A stretch of 64,000 nucleotides of DNA. Source: Flavobacterium crocinum. GTDB lineage: Bacteria > Bacteroidota > Bacteroidia > Flavobacteriales > Flavobacteriaceae. Each line of letters begins with the position of its first letter. Positions within the stretch are counted from its first letter, which is position 1. A program made the translations under genes and the position numbers. The stretch is from the NCBI RefSeq assembly GCF_003122385.1, contig NZ_CP029255.1:186001-250000 (forward strand), written 5' to 3'. Positions 53,621 to 61,337 of the stretch are shown here, one piece after another. A model generated the notes under the pieces. That model was given only the letters and a program-made list of their open reading frames with translations. It searched no databases and had not been told where the DNA came from.

Positions 53621-54715
53621 ATGAAAATCAAAAATATAATATCTGTCCTCGAAGAAATGGCTCCTTTAGCTTATGCCGAAGATTTTGACAATGTTGGACT
53701 TTTAGTAGGAAATTCAGAAACAGATTGCACTGGCGTTTTAGTTTGCCATGATGCATTAGAAAACGTAATTAACGAAGCCGTCTCTAAAAACTGCAATCTT
53801 GTAGTTTGCTTTCATCCTATTTTGTTTTCTGGAATTAAAAAAATTACAGGCAAAAATTATGTAGAGCGAGCTGTTTTAAAAGCCATTAAAAATGATATTG
53901 CCATCTATGCCGTTCACACTGCTTTAGACAATCATTCGGCTGGAGTAAATAAAATTTTCTGCGATGCTTTAGGTTTGAAAAATACTAAAATATTAATTCC
54001 TAAAAATAATTTCATTCAAAAACTAGTCACTTTTACCGTTCCGGATAATGCTGACAAAGTTCGAAATGCATTGTTTGAAGCCGGTGCCGGAACAATTGGA
54101 AATTATGATAACTGCAGTTTTAATACGCAGGGATTTTTTACTTTTCAGGGAAATGAAGACAGCAATCCTGTTATTGGTGAAAAAGGAAAGCTTCATACAG
54201 GAGAAGAAATCAAAATCGAAGTTGTTTTTGAAAAACATTTACAATCCCGTATTTTAAAAGCACTTTTTGCCAATCATATCTACGAAGAAGTCGCTTATGA
54301 AATTTACGATCTGCAGAATCAGCATCAGAATATTGGATTAGGAATGATTGGCGAATTTGAAAATGAAATGGACGAAAATGATTTTCTTCATTTTGTGAAA
54401 GATAAAATGATCGCTGACGGAATTCGTCATTCTGCTTTTTTAGGAAAAAAAATAAAAAAAGTAGCCGTGCTTGGAGGGTCTGGAAGTTTCGCCATAAAAA
54501 ATGCAATTCAGGCTGGAGCCGATGCTTTTTTGACCGCCGATTTGAAGTATCACCAGTTTTATGAAGCTGAAAACAAGTTACTTTTGGCCGATATTGGTCA
54601 TTTTGAGAGTGAACGCTATACAAAAAATTATATTGTTGATTATCTTCGAAAAAAAATTCTTAATTTTGCAATCATTTTATCGGAAGAAAATACAAATCCA
54701 GTTAAGTACTTATAA
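53621..54715 (+). CDS. Nif3-like dinuclear metal-centre protein
   Basis: ATG 53621 (MKIKNIISVLEEMAPLAYAE) is preferred to a TTG 33 bases upstream that lies in the heptad array. The 364-residue protein is the long Nif3/YqfO type: metal ligands are in CFHPILFSGIKKI, AVHTALDNHSAG and GHFESE (His and Glu near the C-terminus), and an inserted CutA-like domain (about 130-235) separates the two halves. It has GTP cyclohydrolase-like annotations in databases, but its true substrate is not settled. The CT398-like gene starts 3 bases after its stop. Confidence 0.93.
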   Translation: MKIKNIISVLEEMAPLAYAEDFDNVGLLVGNSETDCTGVLVCHDALENVINEAVSKNCNLVVCFHPILFSGIKKITGKNYVERAVLKAIKNDIAIYAVHTALDNHSAGVNKIFCDALGLKNTKILIPKNNFIQKLVTFTVPDNADKVRNALFEAGAGTIGNYDNCSFNTQGFFTFQGNEDSNPVIGEKGKLHTGEEIKIEVVFEKHLQSRILKALFANHIYEEVAYEIYDLQNQHQNIGLGMIGEFENEMDENDFLHFVKDKMIADGIRHSAFLGKKIKKVAVLGGSGSFAIKNAIQAGADAFLTADLKYHQFYEAENKLLLADIGHFESERYTKNYIVDYLRKKILNFAIILSEENTNPVKYL

Positions 54716-54718
54716 AAT

Positions 54719-55498
54719 ATGACGAATACGAAAGAATTAAGTGTTGAGGACAAGTTAAGAGCAATATACGATTTACAGCTTATTGACTCTAGAATTGACG
54801 AAATCAGAAACGTTAGAGGAGAACTTCCTTTAGAGGTTGAAGATTTAGAAGATGAAGTTGCAGGTTTGAGCACTCGTTCAGAGAAACTGAAAGGTGAACT
54901 TGAAGTGATTGAGGAGCAAATTAAAGCAAAGAAAATTGCTATTGAGGAGCATAAAGAGGTTATTAAAAAGTACACTAAACAACAAGAATCAGTACGTAAC
55001 AACAGAGAATTTAATTCTTTGACAAAAGAAGTTGAATTTCAGGAATTAGAAATTCAATTGGCTGAAAAGCAAATCAAAGAAATGAAAGCTTCTATCGAGC
55101 ACAAAAAAGAAGTTATTTCTAACTTAAAAGAAAAACTTGATGCTAAAAGCTCTCATTTAAAACATAAAAAATCTGAACTGGATGCTATTATGGCTGAAAC
55201 TCAGAAAGAAGAAACTTTCTTAACTGAGAAATCTGCTGAATTTTCTGCGCAAATCGAAGACAGATTATTAGCTGCTTACAACAGAATCAGAAGCAGTGTT
55301 CGTAACGGATTAGCAGTAGTTTCTATCGAAAGAGGAGCTTCTGCAGGATCTTTCTTTACAATTCCACCACAAACTCAGGTTGAAATTGCGTCAAGAAAGA
55401 AAATCATCACTGATGAGCACTCTGGAAGAATCTTAGTTGATACGCAGTTAGCTGAAGAAGAAAAAGAAAAAATGGAACAATTGTTCGCAAAATTCTAA
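54719..55498 (+). CDS. CT398-like coiled-coil protein with degenerate zinc ribbon
   Basis: The 259-residue protein has a long coiled coil (about 30-165; LSTRSEKLKGELEVIEEQIK) and a C-terminal DUF164/C4 zinc-ribbon-like tail. Where the family has CxxC pairs, this tail reads ERGASAGSFFTIPPQTQ and ITDEHSGRIL; no Cys occurs in the whole protein. It therefore cannot bind zinc in the usual way. It is co-transcribed with the Nif3-like gene, a common pairing, and is terminated by a strong hairpin. Confidence 0.88.
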   Translation: MTNTKELSVEDKLRAIYDLQLIDSRIDEIRNVRGELPLEVEDLEDEVAGLSTRSEKLKGELEVIEEQIKAKKIAIEEHKEVIKKYTKQQESVRNNREFNSLTKEVEFQELEIQLAEKQIKEMKASIEHKKEVISNLKEKLDAKSSHLKHKKSELDAIMAETQKEETFLTEKSAEFSAQIEDRLLAAYNRIRSSVRNGLAVVSIERGASAGSFFTIPPQTQVEIASRKKIITDEHSGRILVDTQLAEEEKEKMEQLFAKF

Positions 55499-55503
55499 AT
55501 ATC

Positions 55504-55532
55504 AAATCCCGATTTAAATCGGGATTTTTTTT
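55504..55532 (+). terminator. Terminator after the CT398-like gene
   Basis: A perfect 24-bp palindrome, AAATCCCGATTT and its complement (55504-55527), is followed by T residues. Confidence 0.85.
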
Positions 55533-55544
55533 TATATTTTTTTT

Positions 55545-55632
55545 GCCACTAATTCCACTAATTATCACTAATTATTTTTTTATCTGTAATAGTGAGAATA
55601 AAAAATTCGTGGTTATTTGTGTAATTCGTGGC
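55545..55632. repeat. GCCACGAATT-family palindrome, copy 4
   Basis: The left end GCCACTAATTCCACTAATTA and the right end, which reads TTATTTGTGTAATTCGTGGC, are inverted and imperfectly complementary. It lies between the terminator and the hydrolase gene. Confidence 0.72.
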
Positions 55633-55666
55633 AGACCTTTTTTTACCTTTAGAAAAAATTTAAGTT

Positions 55667-56524
55667 TTGAAAATTAAAAAAGGAATTCGTTTCATCACAT
55701 TAAAATCCGTTGGATCTTACATTAATTTTTTGAGTTATGTGCGTCCGCAAAGAGCCATGGAACTTTCTTATGCTTTATTTAGCCAACCCAGAGTTGGTCG
55801 CTTTAAAAAAGAAAAACTCCCAAAAATCTTAAGGGATACAGAAACAGAAACGTTTCATCATAACGAACATCATTTTCAAACTTATATCTGGAAAGGAAAT
55901 GAAACCAAAATCCTTTTGGTTCACGGCTGGGAAAGTAACTCGTCGAGATGGAAAAAAACATTACCACATCTTCAGAAATCCGGAAGCACGATAATCGCTC
56001 TTGATGCGCCTGCCCACGGACAAAGCAGCGGAAAAGAATTTAATGTGCCACTTTACGCCGAATTTATCAATAAAGCAGTCGAAAAATATCAGCCTGAAAT
56101 TATCATTGGACATTCTATTGGCGGCGCAGCCTGCGTTTATCATCAATATTTATTTCCGAATACCAGTATTGCCAAAATGGTAATTCTTGGTGCTCCGTCT
56201 GACTTAAAAACTTTGATTGATAATTACATTTCAATGTTGAGTCTAAATAACAGAATGCTTCCTCTTTTAGAAAATAAATTTATAAATCGTTTTAATTTTA
56301 AACTGGAAGATTTTTCAGGGGAAAAATTTGCATCCCAATTTACTATTCCCGGTTTCATTGCTCATGATACTTCAGATAATATTGTGGCTTTCGCCGAAGG
56401 AAAAAAATTAGCCAGCAATTGGAAAAATAGTCAGTTTATTGAAACAACAGGTCTAGGTCATGGAATGCATGATGATGATTTGTATGATAAAGTGATTGAG
56501 TTTCTTTTTGAAGGAACAAAGTAA
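55667..56524 (+). CDS. Alpha/beta hydrolase
   Basis: A TTG start at 55667 (MKIKKGIRFITLKSVGSYIN) gives a 285-residue protein; the next in-frame ATG would remove 30 residues. The fold is shown by LLVHGWESNSSRW (oxyanion loop), the nucleophile elbow GHSIGGAACVYH (Ser about 146), an Asp after FIAHDTSDNIV and His in TGLGHGMHDDDL. It is a serine esterase/lipase-type enzyme of unknown substrate. An octad array covers its stop codon. Confidence 0.9.
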   Translation: MKIKKGIRFITLKSVGSYINFLSYVRPQRAMELSYALFSQPRVGRFKKEKLPKILRDTETETFHHNEHHFQTYIWKGNETKILLVHGWESNSSRWKKTLPHLQKSGSTIIALDAPAHGQSSGKEFNVPLYAEFINKAVEKYQPEIIIGHSIGGAACVYHQYLFPNTSIAKMVILGAPSDLKTLIDNYISMLSLNNRMLPLLENKFINRFNFKLEDFSGEKFASQFTIPGFIAHDTSDNIVAFAEGKKLASNWKNSQFIETTGLGHGMHDDDLYDKVIEFLFEGTK

Positions 56525-56599
56525 CAAAGGTTCAAAGGGACAAAGTTTTTTCCAAAAATCTAAAATCTAAAATCTGAATTCTAAAATCTAAAATTGAAA
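56514..56599 (+). repeat. Octad NNNCAAAG and heptad ATCTAAA arrays between hydrolase and ABM genes
   Basis: GAACAAAG, TAACAAAG, GTTCAAAG and GGACAAAG (56514-56545) have an 8-base period and cover the hydrolase stop codon. Heptads ATCTAAA, ATCTAAA, ATCTGAA, TTCTAAA, ATCTAAA and ATTGAAA (56558-56599) follow, the last one sharing its final A with the ABM start codon. Confidence 0.75.
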
Positions 56600-56943
56600 T
56601 GATTGCTGTAATTTTTGAAGTTATCCCAAACGAAGGAAAAAAAGATGAATACCTTGATATTGCAGCAAGTCTTCGTCCTGAATTAAACTACATAGATGGA
56701 TTTATCTCCATTGAAAGATTTCAGAGTCTTGCTGATCCCGGAAAAATATTGTCTCTATCTTTTTGGAGAGACGAAGAAAGCATTCAGCAATGGAGAAATC
56801 TTGAAATGCATCGACATGCACAAGCAAAAGGAAGAAACGGGATTTTTAAAGATTATCATTTAAGGATTGCAACTGTCGTTCGTGATTATGGCATGTCTGA
56901 AAGAAAAGAAACTCCAGAAGACAGCTCTCAATTTCATTCTTAA
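56599..56943 (+). CDS. Antibiotic-biosynthesis-monooxygenase-like (ABM) protein
   Basis: A 114-residue protein of the dimeric alpha/beta-barrel fold: MIAVIFEVIPNEGKKDEYLD, DGFISIERFQSLADPGKILS, FWRDEESIQQWRNLEMHRHA and DYHLRIATVVRDYG. The conserved Trp and His around WRNLEMHRHAQAKG suit an ABM active site, although most members are of unknown function. It is flanked by repeat arrays on both sides and has no close neighbours of known pathway. Confidence 0.9.
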   Translation: MIAVIFEVIPNEGKKDEYLDIAASLRPELNYIDGFISIERFQSLADPGKILSLSFWRDEESIQQWRNLEMHRHAQAKGRNGIFKDYHLRIATVVRDYGMSERKETPEDSSQFHS

Positions 56944-56948
56944 AAAAG

Positions 56949-57031
56949 TTGCAAAGGTACAGAGATCCAAAGTGACAAAGGTTTCTATCAGTATTTCAAA
57001 AAAATCTAAAATCTGAAATCTGAAACCTAAA
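56949..57031 (+). repeat. Octad and heptad arrays between ABM and rluF
   Basis: TTGCAAAG, GTACAGAG, ATCCAAAG and TGACAAAG (56949-56980) are followed by heptads ATCTAAA, ATCTGAA, ATCTGAA and ACCTAAA (57004-57031). The order octads-then-heptads is the same as before the ABM gene. Confidence 0.75.
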
Positions 57032-57045
57032 ATCAATTTTTTGCC

Positions 57046-57053
57046 TACTTTTG
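57046..57053 (+). promoter_or_regulatory. Predicted -7 box of rluF
   Basis: TACTTTTG fits TAnnTTTG and lies only 4 bases before ATG 57058, which points to a leaderless mRNA. Confidence 0.5.
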
Positions 57054-57057
57054 CAGT

Positions 57058-57894
57058 ATGGAAGAAAATTTAAAACGTCTTAATAAATTTATTGGAGAAA
57101 CCGGTTATTGTTCTCGCCGTGAAGCCGATAAATTAATCGAAGAAGGTCGCGTAACTTTAAATGGTGCTGTCGCTGAAATGGGAACCAAAGTTTCCTCAAA
57201 TGATGAAGTACGCATAGACGGAAAATTAATCGTTGAAAAAAACGAAAAAATGATTTATCTGGCATTCAACAAACCTGTCGGAATTGAATGTACGACTAAT
57301 CTTGAAGTCAAAAACAATATTGTAGATTATATTAATTATCCGAAACGAATTTTCCCTATTGGAAGACTGGATAAAGCCAGTGAAGGATTAATTTTTATGA
57401 CTAATGACGGAGACATCGTAAACAAGATTCTTCGCGCAAGAAATAACCACGAAAAAGAATATACCGTTACTGTAAACAAACCTATCACGGAACGTTTTAT
57501 ACAAAGAATGGGAAATGGTGTTCCGATTTTGGATACCGTTACCAAAAAATGTAAAGTCGAACAAATCAGTAAATATACGTTCAAGATTATTCTAACGCAG
57601 GGATTAAACCGTCAAATTAGAAGAATGTCCGAATATTTAGGGTATGAAGTTACAGCGCTAAAACGTATCCGGATTATTAATATTTCTTTGGATGTTCCCG
57701 TTGGGCGTTATCGTGATCTAACCGATGATGAAATTAAAGAATTAAACCAGCTGATTGAGCCTTCGAGCAAAACAGAAGAGGCAAGTCTGCCGAAAGTTGA
57801 AACTCCAAACAGAAGTTCAAATCCAAATTCAAGCAGAAGAACTACTTATATTTCTAAAAACGATCCCAGATTTAAAAAGAGAGGAGGCCAATAA
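57058..57894 (+). CDS. rluF: 23S rRNA pseudouridine synthase RluF-type
   Basis: The 278-residue protein has an S4 domain (about 5-60; LNKFIGETGYCSRREADKLI) and a pseudouridine synthase core with FPIGRLDKASEGLIFMTNDG (catalytic Asp in GRLDK) and TQGLNRQIRRMSEYLGYEVT, a pattern typical of RluF/RsuA-like enzymes. A basic, Ser/Pro-rich tail (about 240-278) ends in FKKRGGQ. It modifies 23S rRNA, by similarity at U2604. Its terminator begins inside its last codons. Confidence 0.92.
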   Translation: MEENLKRLNKFIGETGYCSRREADKLIEEGRVTLNGAVAEMGTKVSSNDEVRIDGKLIVEKNEKMIYLAFNKPVGIECTTNLEVKNNIVDYINYPKRIFPIGRLDKASEGLIFMTNDGDIVNKILRARNNHEKEYTVTVNKPITERFIQRMGNGVPILDTVTKKCKVEQISKYTFKIILTQGLNRQIRRMSEYLGYEVTALKRIRIINISLDVPVGRYRDLTDDEIKELNQLIEPSSKTEEASLPKVETPNRSSNPNSSRRTTYISKNDPRFKKRGGQ

Positions 57895-57908
57895 GCCTCC
57901 TTTTTTTA
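57882..57908 (+). terminator. Terminator overlapping the rluF stop codon
   Basis: AGGAGGC (57882-57888) pairs with GCCTCCT (57895-57901), followed by T residues. The TAA stop (57892-57894) is in the loop. Confidence 0.85.
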
Positions 57909-58775
57909 TTTTTCAAGCTTGATTTCCTGCAAAGGCGGATCAATTATTTCTTTCTGATCTGCAGGAACTCCAATTTGAAACGTATCATTATCAATAACGT
58001 GTTTATATTGTCCTGAGTTATTAAAATCACCTAGAGGATATGTTACTCCCTGATCATTATTTTTTGCGACATACATCTTTTTGATTTCACTAAAAGACAA
58101 TACTCTTTTATAAACCCTAAGATCATCAATAGCTCCACTAAGATTCTCATAACCGTAAGGATACAAATCTCCTATAGTCAGCTTCTCTCCAGTCCATGAA
58201 AAATTAAATTTAAGCTCTTCCATGGGAAGAATTGCACCTTCAAAATTAATCGTGAACTTTTTTTGTTCTCCGTTTATGTACATCTGAAATATTTTGCCAG
58301 TATAAATAAAAGTTACCTGAACCCATTGATTTAACGGAATCTTTTCCTGAGAATTAAAGTGGATATAACCATTTTTATAGGTATGAAAATTAAGTGTTCC
58401 GTCTTTCTGAACCTGTAAATTAAAGTCTCTTCCCGGGTCTACTTTAGAAATAATTGTATTATGTTCAGTATACTTATCAAGATAAATCCAGCCAGTGATT
58501 GTAAAAGCAGTTAATCCATTAAAATTGGATACATTATCAATACTGATAGAACCACCATTTCCAAAATAAAATGCTCCATTAGTATTCTGACTTCTGTCTT
58601 TTACCGGCTGAATAGAATGAGAGTAAGAACTATTTTTTAAAGAACTTGCATCCTCTATATTCCCATTTAAGGGCAAATACAAAATCAAATCTTTATCAAA
58701 CTGATTATCAACTGTTTTTTGTGCTTGTAACAAAACACTATTCAACAAAATTAAAATTATCCAAAAACTACGCAT
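57906..58775 (-). CDS. Secreted LamG-domain protein
   Basis: The 289-residue protein has a signal peptide (MRSFWIILILLNSVLLQA, cut before QK) and a LamG/concanavalin-like domain (about 30-220; LILYLPLNGNIEDASSLKNS, FTITGWIYLDKYTEHNTIIS, GAIDDLRVYKRVLSFSEIKK). Such domains bind sugars or surface proteins. The C-terminal 50 residues are unassigned. It converges with rluF. A TAAATTTG -7 box lies at 58802-58809 on the minus strand. Confidence 0.85.
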   Translation of the reverse strand: MRSFWIILILLNSVLLQAQKTVDNQFDKDLILYLPLNGNIEDASSLKNSSYSHSIQPVKDRSQNTNGAFYFGNGGSISIDNVSNFNGLTAFTITGWIYLDKYTEHNTIISKVDPGRDFNLQVQKDGTLNFHTYKNGYIHFNSQEKIPLNQWVQVTFIYTGKIFQMYINGEQKKFTINFEGAILPMEELKFNFSWTGEKLTIGDLYPYGYENLSGAIDDLRVYKRVLSFSEIKKMYVAKNNDQGVTYPLGDFNNSGQYKHVIDNDTFQIGVPADQKEIIDPPLQEIKLEK

Positions 58776-58801
58776 GATTTATAATTGTAATATTTATCCT
58801 G

Positions 58802-58809
58802 CAAATTTA
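58802..58809 (-). promoter_or_regulatory. Predicted -7 box of the LamG gene
   Basis: CAAATTTA reads TAAATTTG on the minus strand, 27 bases from ATG 58775. Confidence 0.5.
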
Positions 58810-58842
58810 TAAAGCAATTTAGAAGATTAATCAAATTTAATG

Positions 58843-60231
58843 TTAATTTTTAACCTGCAGAAAATCATAGTATAAGGCTTTAGATAAGAATCCGGCATTT
58901 TGATAATTTGTAATCAATTCTTCTCTCACAGCCTCTGCGTATTTACCATTCAAATTATTCTTTTGAAGATATTCTCTTCTGGCCTCGTCATTAAAATTTA
59001 GTCCGCTTAAGAAAACCGGCTCTACTCCCTTGTTTACAGAAATATTATAAGTGGTTACTAAATTCCCCCAATTCACATAGCTGCAAAGAAGAACTGTTCC
59101 ATAGAAATACCATACCATCTGATTGAAAAGATAGGCGTTGGTCTTCTGTTTTCTGATTTTCTGAAATGAAATCACCAATCCGATAATAGACAGAATTAAA
59201 AATGCATAAACTCCAAGACGTTTATAAGTCAGGCCATAAAAAGATACATATTCGGTATTTTTAATCATGGCACTTATAATCAAAATAACATTTAATGTAA
59301 GCCAGATTTTAGCTAAGTTTTTTAATGTTTTAGCCTTTTCGTCAAAGTTAAATCCTCCTTTGAAATAAAACAGAATTACACCTACAGCCATTAAGATCGA
59401 AAAAATTACAGCATTTACACGTTCATGTGTATCTGCACTAAGATTTGATTTTTCTACCACTTCAAAAAACTGCTCATAATTATAAGTTGTAATAAAAACC
59501 AGCAGCATAAGATTTAATAAAAACAATGTAATTTCCCCACTCTTTCTTTCAAAGTCCAAATCAAGAAATGAAAAAGTACTTTGATTTTTTACCTCAGAAA
59601 TAGTATTGAATTCATTGTTTAATTTTGGATTGAATTCATAACAAGCATCAGGAACCCAGTAATTCCAAAAACTGAAAGAAATATAAAATCCAAGTATGCT
59701 GATCAGTACTAACTGAAAAACATCAATATCTAAAGTGTAATCTGTAAACAATGAAGAGAAATGATTACTTCCAAAAGAATAAACGATAAAAAACAATCCT
59801 AAAAATATCATCGGAATTACAACAAACGCTACAAGTTTCTTCGCAAAATCGTTGTGAATTTTTCGTTCAGGAAGCCATTGACTAAAAATAAAAACGCGTC
59901 CCAATGTTGTTATTCCGTTTAAGAATATCAAAGGAAAGATTTGTATAATTTTGAGTTCCCCCTCCTGTGTTTTAAACTGTAAAAACAAAATTGATAATGC
60001 TAAAGCAAAAAAAGATGCAGCATCTCCATACCACGCAAAAGCAAAACAAGACAAAATAGAAGTCATAACCAAAACCAGATGGGATCTGTCAACTAGCTTT
60101 TCCTGAAAGAAATAACTAACTAATAAAGTCAGTACCACTCCAAAAATAGAAATATTGATTCCAGGCTCCTGATTGTAAAAAAGCAGTGCAAAAACTGCTG
60201 TACACGCTAAAATAATTTGATGTTTTTTCAT
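58843..60231 (-). CDS. DUF4153/DUF4173-like polytopic membrane protein
   Basis: ATG 60231 (MKKHQIILACTAVFALLFYN) starts a 462-residue protein with about 10-12 membrane helices; a longer frame upstream overlaps the operator motif and is rejected. The EYVSFYGLTYKRLGVYAFLI stretch is the DUF4173 signature. The C-terminus is soluble (DEARREYLQKNNLNGKYAEA). The function is unknown. It follows the winged-helix regulator by 59 bases and has the same upstream motif as the gene at 61200, so it is likely in that regulon. Confidence 0.85.
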   Translation of the reverse strand: MKKHQIILACTAVFALLFYNQEPGINISIFGVVLTLLVSYFFQEKLVDRSHLVLVMTSILSCFAFAWYGDAASFFALALSILFLQFKTQEGELKIIQIFPLIFLNGITTLGRVFIFSQWLPERKIHNDFAKKLVAFVVIPMIFLGLFFIVYSFGSNHFSSLFTDYTLDIDVFQLVLISILGFYISFSFWNYWVPDACYEFNPKLNNEFNTISEVKNQSTFSFLDLDFERKSGEITLFLLNLMLLVFITTYNYEQFFEVVEKSNLSADTHERVNAVIFSILMAVGVILFYFKGGFNFDEKAKTLKNLAKIWLTLNVILIISAMIKNTEYVSFYGLTYKRLGVYAFLILSIIGLVISFQKIRKQKTNAYLFNQMVWYFYGTVLLCSYVNWGNLVTTYNISVNKGVEPVFLSGLNFNDEARREYLQKNNLNGKYAEAVREELITNYQNAGFLSKALYYDFLQVKN

Positions 60232-60245
60232 GATTTTAGTTTTTA

Positions 60246-60267
60246 AAAGTACTTTGTAATTCAAAGT
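60246..60267 (-). promoter_or_regulatory. AAAGTACTTTG motif, copy 2, upstream of the DUF4173 gene
   Basis: AAAGTACTTTG (60246-60256), five bases, CAAAGT (60262-60267). The ACTTTG/CAAAGT palindrome matches the motif before the membrane-protein gene at 61205. It lies 15-36 bases before ATG 60231. Confidence 0.55.
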
Positions 60268-60290
60268 TTTTGAATAAAAAATTTTAGTTT

Positions 60291-60581
60291 CTAAGATTTC
60301 ATTAATTTTTCGAGATATGAAAGGTGTTCTTTAAACGCCGCGCGTCCAAGCGGTGTTACCTGATAAGATGTTTTTGGCTTTTTGCCTACAAATTCCTTTT
60401 TTACTTCGATGTATTCAGATTTCTCCAATGCAGAAGAATGACTTGCTAAATTCCCGTCGGTGATATCCAAAAGCGTTTTCATCTCGGTAAAATCTACCCA
60501 GTCGTTAACCATTAGAACGGACATAATACCCAATCTGACACGGCTTTCGAAATCTTTATTTAGCTTATCAATAATTCCCAT
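60291..60581 (-). CDS. Small winged-helix transcriptional regulator
   Basis: The 96-residue protein is a single winged helix: ESRVRLGIMSVLMVNDWVDF, TEMKTLLDITDGNLASHSSA (recognition helix) and the wing GKKPKTSYQVTPLGRAAFKE. It belongs to the MarR/PadR-like HTH_27 group. It starts 4 bases after the membrane-protein stop and probably controls the operon through the nearby ACTTTG/CAAAGT motifs. Confidence 0.92.
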   Translation of the reverse strand: MGIIDKLNKDFESRVRLGIMSVLMVNDWVDFTEMKTLLDITDGNLASHSSALEKSEYIEVKKEFVGKKPKTSYQVTPLGRAAFKEHLSYLEKLMKS

Positions 60582-60585
60582 TCAA

Positions 60586-61200
60586 TTATTTGTATTTTTT
60601 GAACATTACTAATCCATATAAGATATGAAGAATTCCGAATCCAAGAATCCAGAACAATAATCCATATCCAATATAGAAAAGAGCAATTAATCCTAAACAA
60701 AGTTCGCAGAAACCTAAATATTTTACATCCGAAAAAGTATATTTTTCTGCATTAATAAGTGCTAAACCATAAAAAAGCAAAGTCGATGGCGCAACCAGTC
60801 CAAAATATCCGTGATACATTAAAGCCAGGCAAAAAACTCCTCCGGCAAATAGCGGAACAGACAAGTTGAATAACATCTTTTTTGTAGCCGATGTCCAGAT
60901 TGGCAAGTTGTATTTTCGGCTTTTTCTAACAGTGAAAAAGATTCCGAAAACAAATGCGCATGCCATAATTATAATCCCAATCCAAAATAATTCCGACACC
61001 AGATTAACAGAATACGATCTGCTATCATCACTGATATAATCTATTCCATTTGCTTTAAAAAGCTGGTAAACATAGATTCCACCAATTAAAGCCGAAAGAC
61101 CCGCGAAAACTCCTGAAAGTCCGCTTAATGATATAAATCTGGAAGAACGCTCCATCATGGAACGAATATGTGCTAAATCTTCTTGGTGTTTTTGATTCAT
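60586..61200 (-). CDS. Polytopic membrane protein of unknown function
   Basis: The 204-residue protein has an N-terminal soluble helix (MNQKHQEDLAHIRSMMERSS) and about six membrane helices, with SLSGLSGVFAGLSALIGGIY and a PLFAGGVFCLALMYHGYFGL pair. No family name recognised. The winged-helix gene follows 4 bases after its stop. A -7 box TAACTTTG (61221-61228) and an 18-base-spaced TTG (61247-61249, minus strand) form its promoter. Confidence 0.82.
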   Translation of the reverse strand: MNQKHQEDLAHIRSMMERSSRFISLSGLSGVFAGLSALIGGIYVYQLFKANGIDYISDDSRSYSVNLVSELFWIGIIIMACAFVFGIFFTVRKSRKYNLPIWTSATKKMLFNLSVPLFAGGVFCLALMYHGYFGLVAPSTLLFYGLALINAEKYTFSDVKYLGFCELCLGLIALFYIGYGLLFWILGFGILHILYGLVMFKKYK

Positions 61201-61204
61201 AATT

Positions 61205-61249
61205 AAAGTACTTTGCGTTACAAAGTTATGTTTTATTTTGAAATGACAA
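61205..61249 (-). promoter_or_regulatory. Promoter with AAAGTACTTTG motif, copy 1
   Basis: AAAGTACTTTG (61205-61215), five bases, CAAAGTTA (61221-61228). The last part is at the same time the -7 box TAACTTTG of the minus strand, with a TTG -33 box at 61247-61249 spaced 18 bases. A repressor bound to the palindrome would block the promoter. Confidence 0.6.
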
Positions 61250-61269
61250 CACGCTCCATTAATTTTTTT

Positions 61270-61317
61270 TCAAAAAAAATCACTTTGTAAACAATAGTAA
61301 TGTTTACAAAGTGATTT
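61270..61317 (-). terminator. Terminator of the outer-membrane barrel gene
   Basis: AAATCACTTTGTAAACA (61277-61293) and TGTTTACAAAGTGATTT (61301-61317) are perfect 17-bp inverted copies. On the minus strand a T run follows. It lies 20 bases past the stop at 61338. Confidence 0.88.
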
Positions 61318-61337
61318 AAAGATTTATCTAAAGCAAT

